Source: Sphingomonas sp. CFBP 13720 (lineage in GTDB: Bacteria; Pseudomonadota; Alphaproteobacteria; Sphingomonadales; Sphingomonadaceae). From it: a stretch of 64,000 nt of DNA. Below the pieces are notes generated by a model, which had not been told where the DNA came from, searched no databases, and was given only the letters and a program-made list of their open reading frames with translations. Below are positions 28,311 to 40,749 of the stretch, in pieces (position 1 is the stretch's first letter; every line of letters begins with the position of its first letter). Where the stretch lies: positions 302,947 through 366,946 of the forward strand of contig NZ_JACYVA010000002.1 of NCBI RefSeq assembly GCF_014842075.1, read 5' to 3'. The translations under genes and the position numbers were made by a program.

Positions 28311-29504
28311 TCACGCCGAGAACCACGCCGGAAACCGCGCCGCCTTCTCCGCCACCAGCCCCTCGTAATAGCGCATCAGGTCGGTCGCATGATCGCGGTC
28401 GGTCCGCACGTTCACCGCCGCCGCGTTCGCCGCCGCCTTGACCACGTCATAGTCGCGCGCGAACATCCGCCCGATCGCGTCCGCCGCCGATCGCGGATCG
28501 CGCGCGGCATAGGTTTCGGCGAAGGCCGGTTCGGCGATCTCGGCACATCCGCCTTCGTCCGGCACGATCAGCGGCAGCCCCGACGCGAGCCCCTCCAGCC
28601 CGACCAGACCGAATGGTTCGGCGTCCGATCCGTGGATCAGCGCGTCGCAACTGGCCATGATCCGCGACAGCCGGACGCGGTCGTACACCGGGCGGAACAG
28701 CTTGATGTGCGGGCTGTTCTTCAACCGCCGCTCCAGCCGTCCGGTATGCACCCCGCTGCCGATCTGGATCATGCCCACCGGCATCCGGTCGCCCGCCATC
28801 TCGACCGCGTCGAACACCATCGGCCAGCGTTTCTCGGCGTGATGCCGCCCCAGCCCCAGCAACAGATGCCCATGTTCGGGCAGGCCCAGTTGCTCCAGCA
28901 GCGACGCGCGCAACGCAACGTCGCGATGCTCGGGCGAAAAGAACCCGCGCTGAATGCCCAGCGGCATCGACGCATGCACCGTCAATCCGCGCGCGGCGTG
29001 GCGTTTTTCCAATGCGGGGCCGTTGGTCACGAATGCATCGAAATTGGCCAGATACCGCGCCATGTAGCGCGTCCACCACATGAACGCTTCCTCGATCCGC
29101 TCGCGGCTCGCGATCCCCTCGAACCAGCGTAGCGGATAGGCGCCGACATTGTCGTTGTGCGCGAAATACACCTTTACCGCATCGCCGTGCCAGTCCCCGA
29201 CGATCGTCGCGGGTCGCCACGGGCTGGACGCCTCGACCACGTCGGGATGCAGTTCGTCGAGCAGCTGGTGGATCGCCCCGCCGCGCAGGAAGATGCCGTA
29301 ATTCGGATCGAGGATCAGCGTCGGCGCCTTGACCCAGTGGATGCGCCCGCCGCCCGGACGTTCCTCGACCGCATTGTGTTTCGCCGGCGCGATGATGATC
29401 AGTTCATGGCCCAGTTCGGCCATGATCGTCATCTTGTGGTCGATATAGGTGCGAACCCCGCCGCCGGTCGGCGAATAGAATTCGTTGACGTCGACGACGC
29501 GCAT
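28311..29504 (-). CDS. GT4-family glycosyltransferase
   Basis: A 397-residue GT-B glycosyltransferase. The N-terminal acceptor-side motif is DVNEFYSPTGGGVRTYIDHK. The C-terminal donor domain has LLLGLGRHHAEKRWP and the EX7E motif HGSDAEPFGLVGLEGLASGLP. It transfers a sugar from an NDP-sugar to an unknown acceptor in envelope or glycolipid synthesis. It lies 15 bp downstream of the DUF2141 gene on the same strand and may be the last gene of the pyrE operon. Confidence 0.86.
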   Translation of the reverse strand: MRVVDVNEFYSPTGGGVRTYIDHKMTIMAELGHELIIIAPAKHNAVEERPGGGRIHWVKAPTLILDPNYGIFLRGGAIHQLLDELHPDVVEASSPWRPATIVGDWHGDAVKVYFAHNDNVGAYPLRWFEGIASRERIEEAFMWWTRYMARYLANFDAFVTNGPALEKRHAARGLTVHASMPLGIQRGFFSPEHRDVALRASLLEQLGLPEHGHLLLGLGRHHAEKRWPMVFDAVEMAGDRMPVGMIQIGSGVHTGRLERRLKNSPHIKLFRPVYDRVRLSRIMASCDALIHGSDAEPFGLVGLEGLASGLPLIVPDEGGCAEIAEPAFAETYAARDPRSAADAIGRMFARDYDVVKAAANAAAVNVRTDRDHATDLMRYYEGLVAEKAARFPAWFSA

Positions 29505-29519
29505 CGGCGGCGGACCGGA

Positions 29520-30038
29520 TCAGCCGAGCGGGGCGAAACCGCCCAGCCCGCGCAGATACTGGGCGCGGATCGTCGTCGTCACCACGCCCGCCGGCACGGT
29601 CACGATCGCCTGTGCCAGCGTCGGTCGCGCCCGGCCCAGCTTGGCCTGCCCCGGAAAGCCCGCGCCGTCGCGCATGAAGTTGAACTTGTTCCGGTTGTCG
29701 CGGTCATGCGTGAACAGCAATGCATAGCGCCCGGCCGACGGCGCGCGGATGCAAAGCTGCACCGCGCCCGACGCGGGCATCGTCGCCCAGATCCGGCGAA
29801 AGAACTTGCCCTCTTTGCGCAGGTCGCGATCGTCCTTCAGGAAATCCGCGTCGTTCGCGGGATACAGCTCCAGCTTCAGCCGGCCGGTACGGTCCTTCAG
29901 GCCGGTGATGTTGACGCGGATCGCGGGGCCGTCATTGCCATTGCACGCGGCGGCGTCGTCGCCGATCGCCTGTGCGGCGGCGGGGCTGGTCATCAGCGCG
30001 AACATCGCCGCGCCCAGCAGCATCGGGGACAGTTTCAT
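29520..30038 (-). CDS. DUF2141 periplasmic protein
   Basis: A 172-residue protein with a signal peptide cleaved after SPAAAQA (residues about 17-23). The DUF2141 beta domain follows (RVNITGLKDRTGRLKLELYP, RYALLFTHDRDNRNKF, MRDGAGFPG). A GAGGAAAG site lies 5 nt upstream of the ATG, and that ATG overlaps the preceding gene's stop by 4 bp (ATGA). The family's function is unknown. Confidence 0.82.
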   Translation of the reverse strand: MKLSPMLLGAAMFALMTSPAAAQAIGDDAAACNGNDGPAIRVNITGLKDRTGRLKLELYPANDADFLKDDRDLRKEGKFFRRIWATMPASGAVQLCIRAPSAGRYALLFTHDRDNRNKFNFMRDGAGFPGQAKLGRARPTLAQAIVTVPAGVVTTTIRAQYLRGLGGFAPLG

Positions 30039-30982
30039 GATTCTTTCCTCGTAAGCGCGGGAAGGCCGAACGCCGCCATCAACACCGCGTGGGTGACGAG
30101 GGTAAGAGTCGCGATGAATGCGACCAGGTCGGACAGGGCTTCGCCATGCCCTATAAAAATAATCGCGAAGTTGGCAAAAAGAAGGTCTTTGTTCGGCAGC
30201 AGCGGCAGACGGGCCACCACCAGCCGCCCGGCGGCAAGGAACAGCCACCAGCGGATCGACACCCCCGGCATCGCGAAATAGGACGCGATTCCAAAGGCGA
30301 GCGACCCGAGCACCAGCCGCGCGCAATGGACGCCGAAAATCCAGCGCAACGTCGGTCCGGTCAGCGAAAACACGCGTCTGGAAAACAGCAGCAGCACGCC
30401 GGAGATGCCGAGCGCCACCGCCGACGACCATGCCAGCATCCGCAGCTGAGCGCCGGTGAACAATCCGAACGCGAACGGCAATGCCGTCGCAAGCATCGCC
30501 ACCGTCACGATATTCCCCGCGATCCCCGACAGGATCGTGACGTCCTTGACCGCGCCGAACGGTGCCGCGACCATCTTCAGCCGCGCCCGCGCCCATGCAT
30601 AGAAGAACACGTCACCGGAATATCCGATCACCACATCGTTCGCGATCCGCTTCCGCACCAACGCTCCGAAGCCGTCGAACGGCAACTGCCACAATCGGCG
30701 GAAAATGATGAAATCGAACAGCGGCGGCGACAGATAGGCGAGCGCGAAGAACAGGTAGAACCATGGCGAATCGGGGGCGGCCAGTTCGAACCCGGCAAAG
30801 CCGTGGTCGAACAATTCCCACACCAGCGCCACAACCATCAGTCCCGACAGCAGCGCCCCCAGCATCCGCGGCCAGCGGCGGCGGATGCGCTCCAGCGGGA
30901 TCAGCCCTGCCAGATCGGGCGACCCCGCCTCCCCCGCGCTATCGACGGGAGCCGCACCGCGTTGCCGGTCGCGCGGGGTCAC
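30035..30982 (-). CDS. Multi-spanning membrane protein of unknown function
   Basis: A 315-residue protein with about eight hydrophobic helices and an N-terminal cytoplasmic stretch (PLERIRRRWPRMLGALL). No family was recognised with confidence. The layout (FYLFFALAYLSPPLFDFIIF, GNIVTVAMLATALPFAFGLF) loosely recalls the flippase-like membrane domain of LPG-synthase/UPF0104 proteins. It is linked by 4-bp overlaps to the GST gene upstream and the DUF2141 gene downstream, so all three are co-translated. Confidence 0.7.
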   Translation of the reverse strand: MTPRDRQRGAAPVDSAGEAGSPDLAGLIPLERIRRRWPRMLGALLSGLMVVALVWELFDHGFAGFELAAPDSPWFYLFFALAYLSPPLFDFIIFRRLWQLPFDGFGALVRKRIANDVVIGYSGDVFFYAWARARLKMVAAPFGAVKDVTILSGIAGNIVTVAMLATALPFAFGLFTGAQLRMLAWSSAVALGISGVLLLFSRRVFSLTGPTLRWIFGVHCARLVLGSLAFGIASYFAMPGVSIRWWLFLAAGRLVVARLPLLPNKDLLFANFAIIFIGHGEALSDLVAFIATLTLVTHAVLMAAFGLPALTRKES

Positions 30983-31608
30983 GCGGCCACCGCGTCCGGG
31001 TGCGCGGCAGCGAAGGCGGGCAGCACCGTCATCGCTGCATCGATCGCCGCCAACCGGGGCCAGCGCGCCATATCCATGTCGAAGCGGCGTGCGTTATAGC
31101 ATTGCGGGATCAGGCAGCATTCGACCACACCGGGCGAACCGCCACCGAACAGACCGTCGGATGGGGCCACCGCCTCCAGTGCGTCGAACCCCTGTGCGAT
31201 CCAGTGGCGATACCATTCGGCCTTCGCCCCGGCATCCGCGCCGAACTGGGTCTCCAGACGGCGGAGCACGCGTAGATTGTCGATCGGATGAATATCCGCG
31301 ACGATCACCAGCGCCGCCGCCATCACCCGTGCGCGGTCCGCCGGGTCGGCGGGGAACAGCGCCGGTTCGGGCCATGCATGGTCCAGCCAGTCGAGGATCG
31401 CCAGCGACTGGGTCAGCGTCATGCCGTCCACCTCGATCGCGGGCACCAGCCCCTGCGGATTGCGCGCCAGATGGTCGGGCGACCGCTGTTCGTCCGCCAG
31501 CAACGCGATATCGACCCGACGATACGCGACCTGCTTCAGGTTCAGCGCGATGCGAACGCGGTATCCCGCCGACGACCGGTGATAGTCGTACAGCGTAACC
31601 GCGCTCAC
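30979..31608 (-). CDS. maiA: Maleylacetoacetate isomerase-type (zeta) glutathione S-transferase
   Basis: A 209-residue protein. It starts at a GTG (VSAVTLYDYHRSS) that overlaps the lepB stop (GTGA). The zeta-GST signature SSAGYRVRIALNLK is followed by the thioredoxin-like NPQGLVPAIEVDG and TLTQSLAILDWLD, then an all-alpha C-terminal domain with VADIHPIDNLRVLRRL. The enzyme isomerises maleylacetoacetate to fumarylacetoacetate in tyrosine breakdown. No other tyrosine-catabolic gene is nearby, so the symbol rests on family resemblance. Confidence 0.8.
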   Translation of the reverse strand: MSAVTLYDYHRSSAGYRVRIALNLKQVAYRRVDIALLADEQRSPDHLARNPQGLVPAIEVDGMTLTQSLAILDWLDHAWPEPALFPADPADRARVMAAALVIVADIHPIDNLRVLRRLETQFGADAGAKAEWYRHWIAQGFDALEAVAPSDGLFGGGSPGVVECCLIPQCYNARRFDMDMARWPRLAAIDAAMTVLPAFAAAHPDAVAA

Positions 31609-32591
31609 CGCGCCGCGTCCGTCGGCTCGGCCGTCCCCGGCACCAGCGACGTCCCGGCCCGTCCGCCGCGGAACGCGCTGAACCACGTACGCGGATCGAG
31701 CGTGGTGGACCCGTCGAGCGAGAAGGTGATGAATTCGGCCCGTCCGCCGATATTCTCCCACGGCACCGGCCCGCCCAGCCCGCGCTCGGCTTCCGAGAAG
31801 CGGCTGTCGGCGGAATTGTCGCGATTGTCGCCCATCAGGAACACGTGATGCTCGGGCACCGTGATCGCGGCGAAATTGTCGCCCTGCGAATATCGGAAAT
31901 CGATCGTGTCGTACTGGCGTCCGCCCGGCAGCGTTTCACGGAAGACCGGCAGGCGACAGAAGCTGCCCTCCGCCGTTCGCGTCAGCGCGCCGGGATACTG
32001 GTCGGGGTCGCAGCGCGTGTTGGCGTCGACCGGGATCATCGTGTCGCCCATCGCGCGGCGCGGGATCGCGATATCGTTGATGTAGACGACGCCCCCCGCC
32101 ACCTCGATCCGGTCGCCGGGCAGACCGACGACGCGCTTGATCAGGTCGGTATTGCTGCCCGGCGGCTTGACGATCACCACGTCGCCGCGTTCGGGCAGCG
32201 ATCCCCATATCCGCCCGTGCCACGCCGGCAACTGCACGCTCCACGTTTCCTGCGGTTGACGCAGCACGATATCGCGGAACATCGCCAGCGGATCGGGAAT
32301 GGTCGGCGATACGAACGACCAGCCATAGGCGTATTTGCTGACGACCAGCCGATCACCGACGCGCAGGCCCGGCAGCATCGATTCGGACGGAATGTAGAAC
32401 GGCTTGGCGATGAAGCTGTGGAAGCCCAGCACGACGAGCAACAGCCAGAACAGCCCGCGTACCTCGCCCCACCAATCGACGCCGCGTCGCCGCGTGGTCG
32501 TCGCATTGGAAGTGGTGGGACCGGGCGTCGGCTGCGGCGCGGGGTCCGGGCGGTCCTGCCCGCTGTCCAGCGCCCAATGTTCGGCCATCAA
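31605..32591 (-). CDS. lepB: Signal peptidase I
   Basis: A 328-residue type I signal peptidase (an ATG one codon later, MAEHW, is equally possible). One membrane helix (LFWLLLVVLGFHSFIA) precedes the catalytic Ser/Lys dyad: Ser71 in YIPSESMLPGL and Lys152 in DLIKRVVGLPGDRIE. MGDNRDNSADSR is also present. It cleaves Sec and Tat signal peptides on the outer face of the inner membrane. It is the fourth gene of the pyrE-pdxJ-acpS-lepB operon. Confidence 0.97.
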   Translation of the reverse strand: MMAEHWALDSGQDRPDPAPQPTPGPTTSNATTTRRRGVDWWGEVRGLFWLLLVVLGFHSFIAKPFYIPSESMLPGLRVGDRLVVSKYAYGWSFVSPTIPDPLAMFRDIVLRQPQETWSVQLPAWHGRIWGSLPERGDVVIVKPPGSNTDLIKRVVGLPGDRIEVAGGVVYINDIAIPRRAMGDTMIPVDANTRCDPDQYPGALTRTAEGSFCRLPVFRETLPGGRQYDTIDFRYSQGDNFAAITVPEHHVFLMGDNRDNSADSRFSEAERGLGGPVPWENIGGRAEFITFSLDGSTTLDPRTWFSAFRGGRAGTSLVPGTAEPTDAAR

Positions 32592-32597
32592 ACGTCC

Positions 32598-33020
32598 TTA
32601 CCTGCTCGCATCGGTCGCATTGTGCGGCACCGCCTCGATGATGACGAACGCCTGCGCCCATGGATGGTCGTCGGTCATCGTCAGATGCACCCGCGCGACG
32701 TGGCCGTCCGGGACCATCGCGTCAAGCCGTGCTTTGGCACCACCCGTCAGCGCCAGCGTCGGCGCACCCGACGCGGCGTTGACCACCCCGATGTCGCGCA
32801 TGAACACGCCCTGCGCGAACCCGGTGCCGACCGCCTTCGAAAACGCTTCCTTGGCGGCGAAACGCTTGGCGAACGTACCTGCGCGCGTGAACGGCCGTCG
32901 CTCTGCCTTCGCCTGTTCGACCGGGGTGAAGACGCGCTGTACGAACCGGTCGCCGAACCGGTCGAGCGACGCCTGTATCCGCTCGATATTGCACAGGTCG
33001 GACCCCATACCGACGATCAC
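32598..33020 (-). CDS. acpS: Holo-[acyl-carrier-protein] synthase
   Basis: A 140-residue enzyme that transfers 4'-phosphopantetheine from CoA to ACP. Conserved metal and CoA motifs are [12 protein letters not shown] near the start and [15 protein letters not shown] in the middle. It lies 16 bp after pdxJ and 6 bp before lepB, the common alphaproteobacterial pdxJ-acpS-lepB arrangement. Confidence 0.96.
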   Translation of the reverse strand: MIVGMGSDLCNIERIQASLDRFGDRFVQRVFTPVEQAKAERRPFTRAGTFAKRFAAKEAFSKAVGTGFAQGVFMRDIGVVNAASGAPTLALTGGAKARLDAMVPDGHVARVHLTMTDDHPWAQAFVIIEAVPHNATDASR

Positions 33021-33036
33021 GATCCGCGCCTCCCCT

Positions 33037-33765
33037 TCACCGCGCCGCGTCCATCAGGTCGCGCATCCGCCGCACCACCGGTCCCAGCCCGCCGAAGATC
33101 GCCTCGCCGATCAGGAAATGCCCGATATTCAATTCACGCACCTGCGGAATCGCGGCTACGGCCACGACATTGTCGAAGGTCAGCCCATGGCCGGCATGGA
33201 CCTCGATCCCGTTCTTGGCCGCCAGCGCGGCGGCATCCGCGATCCGCCGCAACTCGGCCACCTGTGCCTCACCGTCCAGTTCGGCATACCGCCCCGTGTG
33301 CAACTCGACCACCGGCACGCCCAGCCGGATCGCTGCAGTGACCTGTGCCGCGTCGGGTTCGATGAACAACGACACGCGGATACGCGCCGCGCCCAGTTCG
33401 CCCACCATCGGGGCCAGAATGTTGTGCTGTCCGGCGGCGTCGAGTCCGCCTTCGGTCGTGCGCTCCTCGCGCTTTTCGGGGACGATGCACGCGGCATGCG
33501 GACGGTGGCGCAGCGCGATGCCCAGCATCTCGTCGGTCGCCGCCATCTCAAGGTTCAGCGGCACCGTCAGTTCCGCCGACAGCCGCGCGATATCGTCGTC
33601 GGTGATGTGACGCCGGTCTTCGCGCAGATGCGCGGTGATTCCGTCCGCGCCATGCTCCGCCGCCAGCAACGCGGCGCGCACCGGATCGGGATAGCCCGCG
33701 CCGCGCGCGTTGCGGACCGTGGCGACATGGTCGATGTTGACGCCCAGGCGCAGCGGCCCGGTCAT
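33037..33765 (-). CDS. pdxJ: Pyridoxine 5'-phosphate synthase
   Basis: A 242-residue TIM barrel that condenses 1-deoxyxylulose 5-phosphate with 3-amino-1-hydroxyacetone phosphate to make PNP in vitamin B6 synthesis. The motifs are [39 protein letters not shown] and [12 protein letters not shown]. Its start overlaps the pyrE stop by 4 bp (ATGA). PLP made here is used by GcvPB, thrC and others in the window. Confidence 0.97.
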   Translation of the reverse strand: MTGPLRLGVNIDHVATVRNARGAGYPDPVRAALLAAEHGADGITAHLREDRRHITDDDIARLSAELTVPLNLEMAATDEMLGIALRHRPHAACIVPEKREERTTEGGLDAAGQHNILAPMVGELGAARIRVSLFIEPDAAQVTAAIRLGVPVVELHTGRYAELDGEAQVAELRRIADAAALAAKNGIEVHAGHGLTFDNVVAVAAIPQVRELNIGHFLIGEAIFGGLGPVVRRMRDLMDAAR

Positions 33766-34343
33766 GCGGCCCGGCTTCCCGGCTTCACCGCCGGGATCGC
33801 CGCCAGATCGTGCGGCAGTTCGTCGGCATCATAGCTCGGCACGTCCAGCCGGATCAGCGGATGGAACGGCACGCCCAGATCGGCACTGCCGTTCGACCGG
33901 TCGACCAGCGACGCGGCCGCCACCACGTCGCCGCCGGCGGCACGGATCGCCGCGATCGCCTCACGCGACGACAGGCCGGTGGTGACGACGTCTTCCATCA
34001 TGAGAACCCGCTGTCCTGGTTCGATGCGAAACCCACGGCGCAGTTCGAACACGCCGGTCGGCCGTTCGACGAACATCGCCGGCACGCCCAGCGCGCGGCC
34101 CATTTCATAGCCGACGATCACGCCGCCCATGGCGGGCGAGATCACGACGTCGATCGATTCACGCAACCCGGCGGGGAAACGCCGGACCAGTTCCTCGCAC
34201 AGCCGGCTGCTGCGCGCCGGGTCCATCAGCACGCGCGCGCATTGCAGGTAGCGCGATGCATGCCGCCCCGACGACAGGATGAAATGCCCTTCGAGCAGCG
34301 CGTCGGCGTTGCGGAATTCGTCGAGAATAGCGTCGTCGGTCAT
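33762..34343 (-). CDS. pyrE: Orotate phosphoribosyltransferase
   Basis: A 193-residue enzyme from [20 protein letters not shown] (an ATG four codons upstream, MGERMTDD, is also possible). It makes OMP from orotate and PRPP in pyrimidine synthesis. The PRPP-binding motif is [18 protein letters not shown], and [15 protein letters not shown] is typical of the N-terminus. It heads the leftward operon pyrE-pdxJ-acpS-lepB-maiA-type-membrane protein-DUF2141. Confidence 0.96.
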   Translation of the reverse strand: MTDDAILDEFRNADALLEGHFILSSGRHASRYLQCARVLMDPARSSRLCEELVRRFPAGLRESIDVVISPAMGGVIVGYEMGRALGVPAMFVERPTGVFELRRGFRIEPGQRVLMMEDVVTTGLSSREAIAAIRAAGGDVVAAASLVDRSNGSADLGVPFHPLIRLDVPSYDADELPHDLAAIPAVKPGSRAA

Positions 34344-34542
34344 GCGTTCGCCCATCGTCCGTACCGTCCCGGCCTTTAGGCCCGCCGCCGCCCGGTCCGC
34401 AACCATTCGAAAACATGCACGTCGCATGCTTGAGGACGAGCGACATGCCGCGTATAGCCATGCGATTGTAGGGTTCCATACGCCCGCGCACGCGGCAAGA
34501 ACAATGCGTGCCGCGTGCCACACAACAGGGTGACACGACACG

Positions 34543-37417
<2,875 letters not shown>

Positions 37418-37440
37418 CCGGGTTGCACCGATCCAGAACC

Positions 37441-37476
37441 GAACGACGCCCCGGAGAAATCCGGGGCGTTTGTCGT
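37441..37476 (+). terminator. Rho-independent-like terminator after ctaD
   Basis: A perfect 9-bp stem, CGCCCCGGA/TCCGGGGCG, with a GAAA tetraloop (37447-37468) is followed by TTTG. Outer complementary bases (aacgac…gtcgtt) extend it. It separates ctaCD from the assembly genes, so ctaB onwards probably has its own promoter or is reached by read-through. Confidence 0.8.
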
Positions 37477-37827
37477 TGGGGGCCAAGGCGCAGCGTAGTG
37501 CGTCGAGGCCGAGCAGAACGGGGAACCGGTGCTGAAACTAACGCCCGGTTTGTGCAGCAACCGGTTACGCGGCGATGTGCGACACGCGCGTGCCACCGGC
37601 CTGCGCGCTGAACGCCTCCATACGAGGCGGGATCGTACAACCCGATGGCCCGGGTTGGCACGCACCCCGTTACGGCCGTAATTGCGGAACAGCGCATCAT
37701 CGTTGGGCGCGGGTCCAAGGCACGGCAATCTCCCACAAGCGGTCCGCCCGCGTCTGGATTACTGCCGCATTTTCGAACGACGCGGCGTACGTCACATCCG
37801 CTTTCCCCAACGCACACAACCGACTAT
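37477..37827. other. Gap without a recognisable gene before ctaB
   Basis: About 350 bp between the ctaD terminator and ctaB. Open frames exist on both strands but have the composition of chance frames in GC-rich DNA, and none starts with a good ribosome-binding site. The promoter for ctaB-coxF-ctaG-ctaE is expected here, but no confident -35/-10 pair was picked out. Confidence 0.5.
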
Positions 37828-38739
37828 ATGACGGCGATGAATGCGCAGACGATGACCCTGCCGGCCGACTGGCGCGACTTCCTCGCGCTTACCAAGCCGC
37901 GTGTGATGACGCTGGTGGTGTTCACCGGCCTATGCGGCATGCTGGCCGCGCCGGTGACGATCCATCCAGTGCTGGGGTTCACCGCTGTGCTCTGCATCGC
38001 GCTGGGCGCGGGGGCGGCCGGGGCGCTGAACCAGTGGTACGAAGCCGATCTGGACGCGAAGATGAAGCGGACGCGCGGTCGTCCGCTGCCCGCCGGACGG
38101 ATGGACCGGCAATCCGCCCTGCACTTCGGCGTCGGTCTCGCGATCTTTTCCGTCCTGCTGATGGGACTGGCGGTCAACCTGCCCGCCGCCGCGATCCTGA
38201 CGGTGTCGATCCTGTTTTATGTCCTGATCTATACCGTGTGGCTCAAGCGCCGGACCCCGCAAAACATCGTGATCGGCGGTGCGGCGGGCGCGTTTCCGCC
38301 GCTGATCGGGTGGGCGGCCGCGACCGGTGACATCGCGTTGCTGCCGTTCCTGTTGTTCTCTCTCGTCTTCCTGTGGACGCCGCCGCATTTCTGGGCGCTC
38401 GCCCTGTTCGTGAAGACCGACTACGCCAATGCCGGCGTACCGATGCTGCCGGTCGTGGCGGGCGAACGGACGACGCGGGTGCAGATCGGGCTGTACACGC
38501 TGCCGATGGCGGCGGTGGCGATCCTGCCGTGGCCGCTCGGGTTGACCGGCGCGGTCTATGGCGTTTCGGCCATCGTCCTGACCGCCGTGTTCGGCGTGCT
38601 GGCGCTGCGCGTGGCGACCCGCACCACGCAACCCGACGATGCGATGAAGCCCGAAAAGCGGCTGTTCGCATGGTCGATCCTGTATCTTTTCGCGATGTTC
38701 GGTGCACTCGTTGCCGACCGGTGGATGCCCCATGCCTGA
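37828..38739 (+). CDS. ctaB: Protoheme IX farnesyltransferase (heme O synthase)
   Basis: A 303-residue UbiA-family membrane prenyltransferase that adds a farnesyl group to heme B for heme a of the oxidase. Motifs are [37 protein letters not shown] (DxxxDxxMxRTxxRP) and the second Asp site near [17 protein letters not shown]. It starts at MTAMNAQTM; an ATG 9 bases later is also possible. Its end overlaps the coxF-like start by 8 bp. Confidence 0.95.
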   Translation: MTAMNAQTMTLPADWRDFLALTKPRVMTLVVFTGLCGMLAAPVTIHPVLGFTAVLCIALGAGAAGALNQWYEADLDAKMKRTRGRPLPAGRMDRQSALHFGVGLAIFSVLLMGLAVNLPAAAILTVSILFYVLIYTVWLKRRTPQNIVIGGAAGAFPPLIGWAAATGDIALLPFLLFSLVFLWTPPHFWALALFVKTDYANAGVPMLPVVAGERTTRVQIGLYTLPMAAVAILPWPLGLTGAVYGVSAIVLTAVFGVLALRVATRTTQPDDAMKPEKRLFAWSILYLFAMFGALVADRWMPHA

Positions 38740-38866
38740 GGAAGATGATCGTATCCGCGCACGCCAACGCGCCCGCGCCACCGTCATGGCATGGCTTTTG
38801 GGCGGGTTCGTCGTGCTGATGTTCGCGATCACGATCGTGAAGATACAGGCGGGCATGGGATCGTGA
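38732..38866 (+). CDS. CoxF-like small single-helix oxidase assembly protein
   Basis: A 44-residue protein: an acidic then basic N-terminus ([18 protein letters not shown]), one transmembrane helix ([20 protein letters not shown]) and a short tail (QAGMGS). It overlaps ctaB by 8 bp and ctaG by 4 bp (GTGA). The position between ctaB and ctaG and the one-helix layout match the small CoxF-type protein of alphaproteobacterial aa3 clusters. It is so short that automated callers often miss it. Confidence 0.75.
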   Translation: MPEEDDRIRARQRARATVMAWLLGGFVVLMFAITIVKIQAGMGS

Positions 38867-39396
38867 CCCGCAACCTGCGCACCGCACTGCTCGCCGTGGC
38901 AGGCGTTGCCGGGATGACCGGCGTCGGCTTCGCCAGTGTGCCACTATACCGCATGTTCTGTCAGGTCACCGGCTTCAACGGCACGACGCAGCGCGGGCAA
39001 TCCGCGCCCGGCGGCGTGGGCGACCGCGTGACGGTTCGGTTCGACGCCAACGCCAATCCGGCGCTGGGATGGCAATTCAGTCCCGAACGCGCGTCCGAAA
39101 CCGTCGATATCGGCGCACGCGACATGGCGTTCTTCACGGCAAAGAACCTGTCCGACCGGCCAGTCACCGGCACCGCGACGTTCAACGTGACGCCCAGCCA
39201 GGCGGGCAAATATTTCACCAAGATCCAGTGCTTCTGTTTCACGCAGCAGACGCTGCAACCCGGTGAGAAGGTGCGGATGCCGGTGGTCTTCTTCGTCGAT
39301 CCGAAGATGCTGGCGGACCCCGACGCACGCGATATCCGCGCGATCACCCTGTCCTATACGTTTTACCCGGTGGATTCGGGCAAGACGAACGGATAG
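38863..39396 (+). CDS. ctaG: Cytochrome c oxidase assembly protein CtaG (Cox11)
   Basis: A 177-residue copper chaperone for CuB. It starts at GTG ([10 protein letters not shown]), overlapping the coxF-like stop by 4 bp. One N-terminal helix is followed by VPLYRMFCQVTGFNGT and the copper site KIQCFCFTQQTL (CFC motif). The periplasmic immunoglobulin-like domain ends in DIRAITLSYTFYPV. It delivers Cu(I) to subunit I. Confidence 0.96.
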   Translation: MTRNLRTALLAVAGVAGMTGVGFASVPLYRMFCQVTGFNGTTQRGQSAPGGVGDRVTVRFDANANPALGWQFSPERASETVDIGARDMAFFTAKNLSDRPVTGTATFNVTPSQAGKYFTKIQCFCFTQQTLQPGEKVRMPVVFFVDPKMLADPDARDIRAITLSYTFYPVDSGKTNG

Positions 39397-39445
39397 GATC
39401 AATGCAGACATGCCCCGGACAAGGGGCCGGCACGTACAGGGACGG

Positions 39446-40363
39446 ATGATGGCAGGCGCGAAGAACCACGATTTCCATATCCTGCCCCCCAGCATCTGGC
39501 CGCTCGCCAGTTCGCTGTCGGCGTTCGCACTGGCGGCGGGCGGCGTCATGTGGATGAACAAGGCGGCGTTGGGCGGGCTGGTCTTCGGACTTGGCCTGAT
39601 CGCGACGCTGGCGTGCATGGCGTTCTGGTGGGTCGACGTGATCCGCGAAGCGAAGGCAGGCGACCATACGCCGGTGGTGCAGTTGCACCTGCGCTACGGC
39701 ATGATCCTGTTCATCGCGTCGGAAGTGATGTTCTTCGTCGGCTGGTTCTGGTCGTGGTTCGATTTCGCGCTCTTCCCCGCCGCCGTCCAGTATAACCATG
39801 AGGAAGGCGTCTCGCTGATCGAGGCGGGTTCGACTGCCGTGGCTGCACAATGGCCGCCTGCCGGGCTGGAAGTGCTGAACGCGTTCGAGCTGCCGCTGCT
39901 CAACACCTTCATCCTGCTGCTGTCGGGCACGACCGTGACGTGGGCGCATCATGCGCTGATCCACAACCAGCGCGGTGGCGCGCTGAAGGGTCTGTGGGGC
40001 GCGATCGGCGTGGGCGAGAATGACGGCGTGAAGAAGGGGCTGTGGGCCACCGTCCTGCTCGGCGCGCTGTTCTCGTGCATCCAGGCGTATGAATATATCC
40101 ATGCGCCGATGCCGTTCGCCGGCCTGAATTACGGTGCCGCATTCTACATGGCCACCGGCTTCCACGGGTTCCACGTGCTGGTCGGCACGATCTTCCTCGC
40201 GGTCAACCTGCTGCGCGCCTATCAGGGCGACTTCACCCCGAAGCAACATTTCGGGTTCGAAGCGGCGGCGTGGTACTGGCATTTCGTAGACGTGGTGTGG
40301 CTGTTCCTGTTCGTCGTCATCTATGTCTGGGGCGGCTGGGGCGCGCCGATCCATGGCGGCTGA
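39446..40363 (+). CDS. ctaE: Cytochrome c oxidase subunit III
   Basis: A 305-residue, seven-helix subunit. Motifs are KNHDFHILPPSIWPL at the start, LRYGMILFIASEVMFFVGWF, WAHHALIHNQRGGALKG and GFHGFHVLVGTIFLAVNLLR. A double ATG (39446 and 39449) follows AGGGACGG, so the exact start is uncertain by one codon. The stop overlaps the DUF983 start (TGATG). Confidence 0.97.
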   Translation: MMAGAKNHDFHILPPSIWPLASSLSAFALAAGGVMWMNKAALGGLVFGLGLIATLACMAFWWVDVIREAKAGDHTPVVQLHLRYGMILFIASEVMFFVGWFWSWFDFALFPAAVQYNHEEGVSLIEAGSTAVAAQWPPAGLEVLNAFELPLLNTFILLLSGTTVTWAHHALIHNQRGGALKGLWGAIGVGENDGVKKGLWATVLLGALFSCIQAYEYIHAPMPFAGLNYGAAFYMATGFHGFHVLVGTIFLAVNLLRAYQGDFTPKQHFGFEAAAWYWHFVDVVWLFLFVVIYVWGGWGAPIHGG

Positions 40364-40749
40364 TGACTGAGATACCAGGCGCGGGCGGCGGTCCCGCGCC
40401 GTTCGATTGCGGCGTACGGGGACTGTGCCCGCGATGCGTCGCGCCGACACTGTTCCGCGGGTTCGTCGCGTTCGCCGATCGCTGCTCCGCCTGCGATCTC
40501 GACTTCACGCAGTTCAACGTCGGCGACGGGCCTGCGGCTTTTCTGACGACCGGCATCGGCACGATCATCACTATCCTCGCCATCTGGCTGGAGCTTTCGG
40601 TCGGGCCGCCATGGTGGGTGCATGTCGCGCTGTGGCTGCCCTTGACCGTGGCGGGCGTGGTCGGGTCACTGCGCATCGCCAAGGGCGTGCTGCTCGCGCT
40701 GGAGTTCCGCAACGCTGCGCGCGAGGGCCGGATCGATACCCGCCGATGA
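40363..40749 (+). CDS. DUF983 membrane protein of the oxidase cluster
   Basis: A 128-residue protein. The N-terminal zinc-ribbon-like cysteines (GLCPRC and RCSACDLDF) precede two hydrophobic helices (FLTTGIGTIITILAIWLEL and VHVALWLPLTVAGVVG). DUF983 is often found between ctaE and surf1 in alphaproteobacteria. Its biochemical role is not established. It overlaps surf1 by 4 bp. Confidence 0.88.
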   Translation: MTEIPGAGGGPAPFDCGVRGLCPRCVAPTLFRGFVAFADRCSACDLDFTQFNVGDGPAAFLTTGIGTIITILAIWLELSVGPPWWVHVALWLPLTVAGVVGSLRIAKGVLLALEFRNAAREGRIDTRR

